Shown here piece after piece: positions 15,287 through 18,074 of a DNA stretch of 18,074 nucleotides. The stretch spans positions 1-18,074 of the forward strand of contig CAZJIS010000034.1 of NCBI GenBank assembly GCA_964546125.1, read 5' to 3'. The first letter of the stretch is position 1. Every line of letters starts with the position of its first letter. Position numbers and translations under genes: made by a program. This stretch comes from Phil1 sp964546125 (GTDB taxonomy: Bacteria > Bacillota > Clostridia > Christensenellales > CAG-138). The notes under the pieces are model-generated. The model did not search any database and had not been told where the DNA came from. It worked only from the letters and a program-made list of their open reading frames with translations.

Positions 15287-16249
15287 TTATTTTGCGAGGA
15301 TGAAATCATAAAGCATCTGCGCGCCTTGCGCAAGCCGCGGGCCGGGGCGTGAAAGCTCGTTGTTCGCAAGGTTCAAAATAGCGTTGTTCTTAACGGCGGA
15401 AACGTTCTCCCAGCCCGCGCGGGAGAGAAGCTCCTCCTCGGGGGTCGGACCTTCTCCAAAGTACATGGAAACGGTGAGAATATAGTCGGGGTTGCGCTCG
15501 ATAACCTGCTCCTCTGAGACCTCCGCCCAAGGGCCGAGTTCCGCAAAGATGTTCGTGAGGCCCATCATCTGCGCGACCTCATTCATGAACGAGCCGCCGC
15601 CCGCCGCCCAAAGACCATACTGCGGGGGGGATACTTCAAAGTAGATCGTGCCGCCCGCGCCCTTTGCCGCCGCTTCCGCCTTAATCGCCGCAAATGTATT
15701 TTGCATCGACGCGATCAGCGCCGCAGCCTCTTCGCCGTGCCCGGTGAGCGCGCCGATGAGCTCGATCGCCTCATAAACGCCCGCGATGTTTTGCGCGTTG
15801 CTGGCCGCGACGCGGATGCCCGCATCCTCAAGCTGCTTGACCTGCGCCTCGCTCTGCGCCATCGTGCCCATGATCACGACCTGCGGCGCGAGGGCGATGA
15901 TCTGCTCGAGATTGGTGTTGGCGCCGCTCTCGACGCTTTCGACCGCCATCACTTCGGCGGGATAGTCGCAGTATTCCCCGCGGCCCACGAGCGCATCGCC
16001 CGCGCCGATGGCGTAGAGGATTTCGCAATCGGCCGCGGTGAGCGCGACGACCCGTGTTGCGGGCGCATCGAGCGCGATCTCACGGCCGGTCATGTCGGTG
16101 ACGGAAACGGCGGTGGACGCCCCGGGCATGGGCGCCGGGGTCGGCGCGGGCGTGGGCGCGGTTTGCCCGCCGCAGCCGGCGGCAAGGGCCGCGAGCAGCG
16201 CGAGCGCCAGCGCAAGGATCGTTGTTTTGGTGTTTTTCATTTGAGTCAT
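15287..16249 (-). CDS. btuF: ABC transporter substrate-binding lipoprotein, cobalamin (BtuF) type
   Basis: This lipid-anchored receptor (about 320 residues) captures the ligand outside the membrane and hands it to the FecCD permease. The N-terminus is a lipoprotein signal with A23-A-G-C26, then a Pro/Thr spacer (TPAPTPAP). The mature part is a helical-backbone binding domain: VTDMTGREIAL, VVALTAADCEILYAIG, RGEYCDYPAEV, LEQIIALAPQVVIMG, and a second lobe with YFEV, NEVAQMMGLTNI and RPGPRLAQG, all family landmarks. Start options are ATG 16249 or 16240; purine-rich GGAAAGGGG lies just upstream, and 16249 is preferred. A longer open frame to 16342 would lie in the riboswitch and is rejected. Cobalamin is inferred from the riboswitch. 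Confidence 0.88.
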   Translation of the reverse strand: MTQMKNTKTTILALALALLAALAAGCGGQTAPTPAPTPAPMPGASTAVSVTDMTGREIALDAPATRVVALTAADCEILYAIGAGDALVGRGEYCDYPAEVMAVESVESGANTNLEQIIALAPQVVIMGTMAQSEAQVKQLEDAGIRVAASNAQNIAGVYEAIELIGALTGHGEEAAALIASMQNTFAAIKAEAAAKGAGGTIYFEVSPPQYGLWAAGGGSFMNEVAQMMGLTNIFAELGPWAEVSEEQVIERNPDYILTVSMYFGEGPTPEEELLSRAGWENVSAVKNNAILNLANNELSRPGPRLAQGAQMLYDFILAK

Positions 16250-16283
16250 TCGCCCCTTTCCTTGTTGCCTGAATAGAGAAGGA

Positions 16284-16322
16284 GCAAAAAAAGCTGCTCC
16301 CCCGGATTGAGGAGCAACTTTA
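16284..16322 (-). terminator. Expression-platform terminator of the cobalamin riboswitch
   Basis: On the minus strand AAGTTGCTCC pairs with GGAGCAGCTT (10 bp, one G-U) around an 11-nt loop, followed by a run of T. It lies after the aptamer and 35 bases before btuF, the right place to stop transcription when ligand is bound. Confidence 0.88.
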
Positions 16323-16339
16323 AAATATGCGTGGATGAC

Positions 16340-16545
16340 CATACCCGCGCCGTTTCACTCAACCCCAGAAGTTTTCGCGCGTGAACAGGTCTCCCGGCTT
16401 AGCATCAACCTACTTGGGCGCCTTCCCATCTTAGTTAAAAGACAGTGGCATAAGCCCGTTCGTCCGCTTCACGGTTACTGGGATAGCCCGGAATTCGCAT
16501 CCGGTTCCCTCGGCAAAATCGCCGGCGCCTAGGGCGCATAAACGC
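16340..16545 (-). promoter_or_regulatory. Cobalamin (B12) riboswitch aptamer
   Basis: Read on the minus strand, the hallmarks occur in order: GGGAACCGG and TGCGAATTCCGG (16512-16487), then CAGTAACCGTG, then GCCACTGTC (16449-16441), and the B12 box GCCGGGAGACCTG (16398-16386). Their order and spacing fit the cobalamin family. It lies between a strong promoter and a terminator upstream of btuF, so ligand binding should switch off the importer. Edges are approximate, and the subtype (adenosyl- or aquo/methylcobalamin) is not decided. Confidence 0.93.
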
Positions 16546-16566
16546 ACGCTATTCAGTTACGCGTCC

Positions 16567-16595
16567 ATTATTTCACGATTGACGGCGCTTGTCAA
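16567..16595 (-). promoter_or_regulatory. Sigma-A promoter of the riboswitch-btuFCD operon
   Basis: Minus-strand TTGACA (16590-16595), a 17-nt spacer and AATAAT (16567-16572). The -35 box overlaps the stop codon of the ECF S gene. RNA would start near 16560, just before the aptamer. Confidence 0.8.
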
Positions 16596-17140
16596 CCCTG
16601 CGCGGGGTAGCGCCGGGGCACAAGCTTCGCGCGCTCGAGCGCCACGATGAAAATAGGAATGAGCACGAGCTGGATGATGATGCCCGGCAGCGCCTGCGCG
16701 AACGAGGCGGTCAGCCAAACGGAGAGCGAATAGTCCCCCGCGCGCCAGAGCAGCGCGTTGAGCGCGCCGTTGAGCGCGCGGCCCGCAAGCATGGCGCAAA
16801 CGAGCGCAAGTGTAACATCCCAAAAGGTTCTGCCGGTGCGCACATACTTCATCATCAGCCCCGAAACGAAGCCGTAAACCGCGAGCTCGCAGGCCATCGC
16901 GGGCAAGATCGCCGGGACCGGCATGCCGGTAATCAAGCTTGAGAGGATGGGGCCAAGCGCGCCGCAAGCAAGGCCATAAGGCCAGCCGCACACGAGGCCG
17001 CACAGCAGCACGGGGATGTGCATGGGCAAAAAGATGGGGCCGGCGTTTGCGACGGCGTGAAACGCAAGCGGCAGCACCACGCAAAGCGCAACGAAAAGGC
17101 CCGCAAGAACAAGGCGTTTGATGGGGGCGGTATGTAGCAC
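16592..17140 (-). CDS. ECF transporter S component (substrate-binding membrane protein)
   Basis: A 182-residue, strongly hydrophobic protein with five or six membrane segments. The stretch PIFLPMHIPVLLCGLV, the following GWPYGLACGALGPILSSL and the ELAVYGFVSGL helix are characteristic of ECF-type S components (ECF_trnsprt family), which bind a vitamin and dock on a shared EcfT/EcfA module coded elsewhere. I begin at GTG 17140: AGGAGG (17150-17155) lies nine bases upstream, whereas the TTG at 17158 would overlap that site. Substrate cannot be read; pantothenate, a corrinoid precursor and others are open. It has its own promoter and a structured leader, and the riboswitch-controlled btuFCD operon follows, which hints at cofactor uptake. 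Confidence 0.85.
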   Translation of the reverse strand: MLHTAPIKRLVLAGLFVALCVVLPLAFHAVANAGPIFLPMHIPVLLCGLVCGWPYGLACGALGPILSSLITGMPVPAILPAMACELAVYGFVSGLMMKYVRTGRTFWDVTLALVCAMLAGRALNGALNALLWRAGDYSLSVWLTASFAQALPGIIIQLVLIPIFIVALERAKLVPRRYPAQG

Positions 17141-17155
17141 GAAAGAGATCCTCCT

Positions 17156-17265
17156 CAAAAATAAAATAAGCCGCGAAAGCGCGCCCGGCTTGGCCGGACA
17201 AAAGCCTTCGTGGCTCAGTTGCAGTTCGCGGTCATCATGCGCCCGCCTTCGTGGCAGGCATTACC
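17156..17265 (-). promoter_or_regulatory. Unclassified structured leader of the ECF S gene
   Basis: Minus-strand RNA from near 17265. The 11-nt sequence GCCACGAAGGC occurs twice (17255-17245 and 17214-17204), each as a hairpin with loop ACGAA; the first stem extends to 7 bp. Between and around them lie two tiny open frames (17261-17235, eight codons; 17238-17215, seven codons) that overlap by ATGA. Then CCGGC-CAA-GCCGG (about 17197-17185) is followed by CGCG-CTTT-CGCG and a U-rich run (about 17168-17155) just before the ribosome binding site. This looks like an attenuator. I could not match it to a known riboswitch by eye. Confidence 0.5.
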
Positions 17266-17270
17266 AAAAG

Positions 17271-17299
17271 ATTGTACCCCGCCCTACGCCGCCTGTCAA
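17271..17299 (-). promoter_or_regulatory. Sigma-A promoter of the ECF S gene
   Basis: Minus-strand TTGACA (17294-17299), a 17-nt spacer and TACAAT (17271-17276). The -35 box overlaps the stop codon of the DUF3842 gene. Confidence 0.85.
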
Positions 17300-17706
17300 G
17301 CGCCGAGCGCGGCAATCTGCGCCACCGCAGAAGCGATCAGCTCGCGGATGGGCTTCTCCTGCGCGCCGATGACGATGTTGTTGCACAGATTGATCGGGAT
17401 CAGAAGCTTCACGGCAGCGCTCTGCCCGACGGCGACGGCCATCGCAGGCGAAATTTCGCCCAGGAGCGAATCCGCAACGACGATGCCCAGCGGCCCCGCG
17501 ATCACATCCGCCCTGCGGCTGTTGACGACGACGGCGTTCTCCCCCGTCGCCCCCCGATCCGCGCCGGCCTTAAGCATCGCCGCCGTCGCAAGGCTGTTTG
17601 TGCCCACGGCGAGCACCTCGATGCCCGGCGCCGCGGCCTTGATTCCCTCGATAAGCAGCTTGCCGATGCGGCCGCCCTGCCCATCGATCACAAGCACCGT
17701 TTTCAT
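17296..17706 (-). CDS. DUF3842 family protein
   Basis: A small (136-residue) cytoplasmic protein recognised as DUF3842 by its N-terminus VLVIDGQGGRIGK (a Rossmann-like glycine loop at about 9-15), the central AVGTNSLATAAMLKAGA and GATGENAVVVN, then GPLGIVVADSLLGEISP and the ending LLIPINLCNNIVIGA. No function is established that I know of. The glycine loop suggests nucleotide or cofactor binding; that is inference. ATG 17706 is preceded by GAGGGGGTG; a longer frame to 17802 crosses the promoter and is rejected. It is upstream of the ECF S gene in the same direction, so read-through could join them. Confidence 0.85.
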   Translation of the reverse strand: MKTVLVIDGQGGRIGKLLIEGIKAAAPGIEVLAVGTNSLATAAMLKAGADRGATGENAVVVNSRRADVIAGPLGIVVADSLLGEISPAMAVAVGQSAAVKLLIPINLCNNIVIGAQEKPIRELIASAVAQIAALGA

Positions 17707-17735
17707 ATCGCACCCCCTCGGTCGTTGATCCCCAA

Positions 17736-17744
17736 AGCATATCA
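17736..17744 (-). promoter_or_regulatory. Possible extended -10 promoter of the DUF3842 gene
   Basis: Minus-strand TGATATGCT matches an extended -10 (TGn plus TATGCT) without a recognisable -35. RNA would begin near 17729, about 23 nt before the ATG. Confidence 0.4.
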
Positions 17745-17795
17745 TATTTTTTTGCCAAACGCACTCCTTCCAGCGCGCCGCCGCGCCGCTTTTGC

Positions 17796-17825
17796 TTGAC
17801 ACCCGAGCGCCGCGTTTGCTATAAT
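17796..17825 (+). promoter_or_regulatory. Consensus sigma-A promoter of the serine tRNA gene
   Basis: Perfect TTGACA (17796-17801) and perfect TATAAT (17820-17825) with an 18-nt spacer, ending 14 bases before the tRNA. This is the strongest promoter by consensus in the window. Confidence 0.9.
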
Positions 17826-17839
17826 ACCTAAGCCGACGA

Positions 17840-17928
17840 GGAGAGATGTCCGAGTGGTTTATGGAGCCGGTCTTGAAAACCGGTGATGCCGCAAGGCACC
17901 GGGGGTTCGAATCCCTCTCTCTCCGCCA
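17840..17928 (+). tRNA. tRNA-Ser (anticodon UGA)
   Basis: The acceptor stem GGAGAGA (17840-17846) pairs with TCTCTCC (17918-17924); discriminator G and an encoded CCA follow (17926-17928). The anticodon stem CCGGT/ACCGG holds the loop CTTGAAA with TGA at 17874-17876. The long variable arm (GATGCCGCAAGGCACC region) is that of class II serine tRNAs, and GGTTCGAATCC is the T arm. Confidence 0.97.
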
Positions 17929-18020
17929 AATAGAAAGACAGCAAACCGCCGTCCTCCTATTTGACGGAGAGGGAGCCGCAGCATCCCGTTCCAGAGGTTG
18001 ATCATCCCCCTCATCATCGT

Positions 18021-18074
18021 GGAGAAGTACCCAAGTGGCTGTAAGGGGCTCCCCTGCTAAGGGAGTAGGCTGGG
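18021..18074 (+). tRNA. tRNA-Ser (anticodon GCU), cut by the window end
   Basis: GGAGAAGTACCCAAGTGGCT begins a serine tRNA; the anticodon stem CTCCC (18049-18053) and GGGAG (18061-18065) frames the loop CTGCTAA with GCT at 18056-18058. The variable arm starts, then the sequence ends. The spacer after the first tRNA (17929-18020) holds only a 5-bp hairpin (CCGTC/GACGG). Confidence 0.93.

Noticed and set aside
16250..16342. N-terminal extension of btuF
   Set aside because: It lies in the riboswitch terminator and would put 31 residues before the lipoprotein signal.
17141..17158. TTG start for the ECF S gene
   Set aside because: The TTG overlaps the AGGAGG sequence, which is correctly placed for the GTG at 17140.
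17204..17255. Guanidine-II (mini-ykkC) riboswitch for the paired ACGAA hairpins
   Set aside because: That class has ACGR tetraloops; here the loops are five bases and the downstream gene is not a guanidine-related transporter by sequence. A covariance search could reopen this.

Overview
The window reads as chromosomal DNA from a GC-rich member of the Clostridia (Firmicutes/Bacillota), probably an uncultured host-associated lineage. The reasons are the rho-rpmE gene order, a DnaD-domain replication protein, strong AGGAGG-type ribosome binding sites, sigma-A promoters with 17-nt spacers, an ECF vitamin-transporter S component, a DUF3842 protein and a cobalamin riboswitch that works through a terminator. 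Genus cannot be read from the sequence. No phage, transposase, CRISPR array or rRNA is visible.

Positions 1-10919 are all plus-strand. They hold the 3' end of rho, rpmE (L31) with its own promoter and a hairpin leader, a KamA-family radical SAM enzyme, a D-serine ammonia-lyase (dsdA), an argS-serS pair, an XRE regulator with a duplicated membrane hairpin, a palindromic intergenic repeat, an M32 carboxypeptidase followed closely by a DnaD-like gene, and a GNAT acetyltransferase. A two-way terminator at about 10948-10980 separates this block from the next.

Positions 11020-17706 are all minus-strand. In transcription order they hold DUF3842, an ECF S component with an unusual structured leader, a complete cobalamin-riboswitch unit (promoter, aptamer, terminator) driving a BtuF-BtuC-BtuD-type ABC importer that ends at a strong terminator, then a Y-family DNA polymerase with its own promoter, and finally a CAP-domain lipoprotein with a Thr/Pro repeat linker. 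Two serine tRNA genes on the plus strand (UGA, and GCU cut by the window edge) close the window.

The clearest functional module is vitamin uptake. The riboswitch should stop btuFCD transcription when cobalamin is plentiful, and the ECF S component directly upstream has a separate promoter and a leader that also looks attenuated but that I cannot assign to a known riboswitch class. That leader, with two copies of an 11-nt hairpin motif, two tiny upstream ORFs and a GC-rich hairpin followed by a U-rich run, is the best candidate here for something undescribed. Most other genes are housekeeping, though argS and serS show non-canonical active-site motifs.
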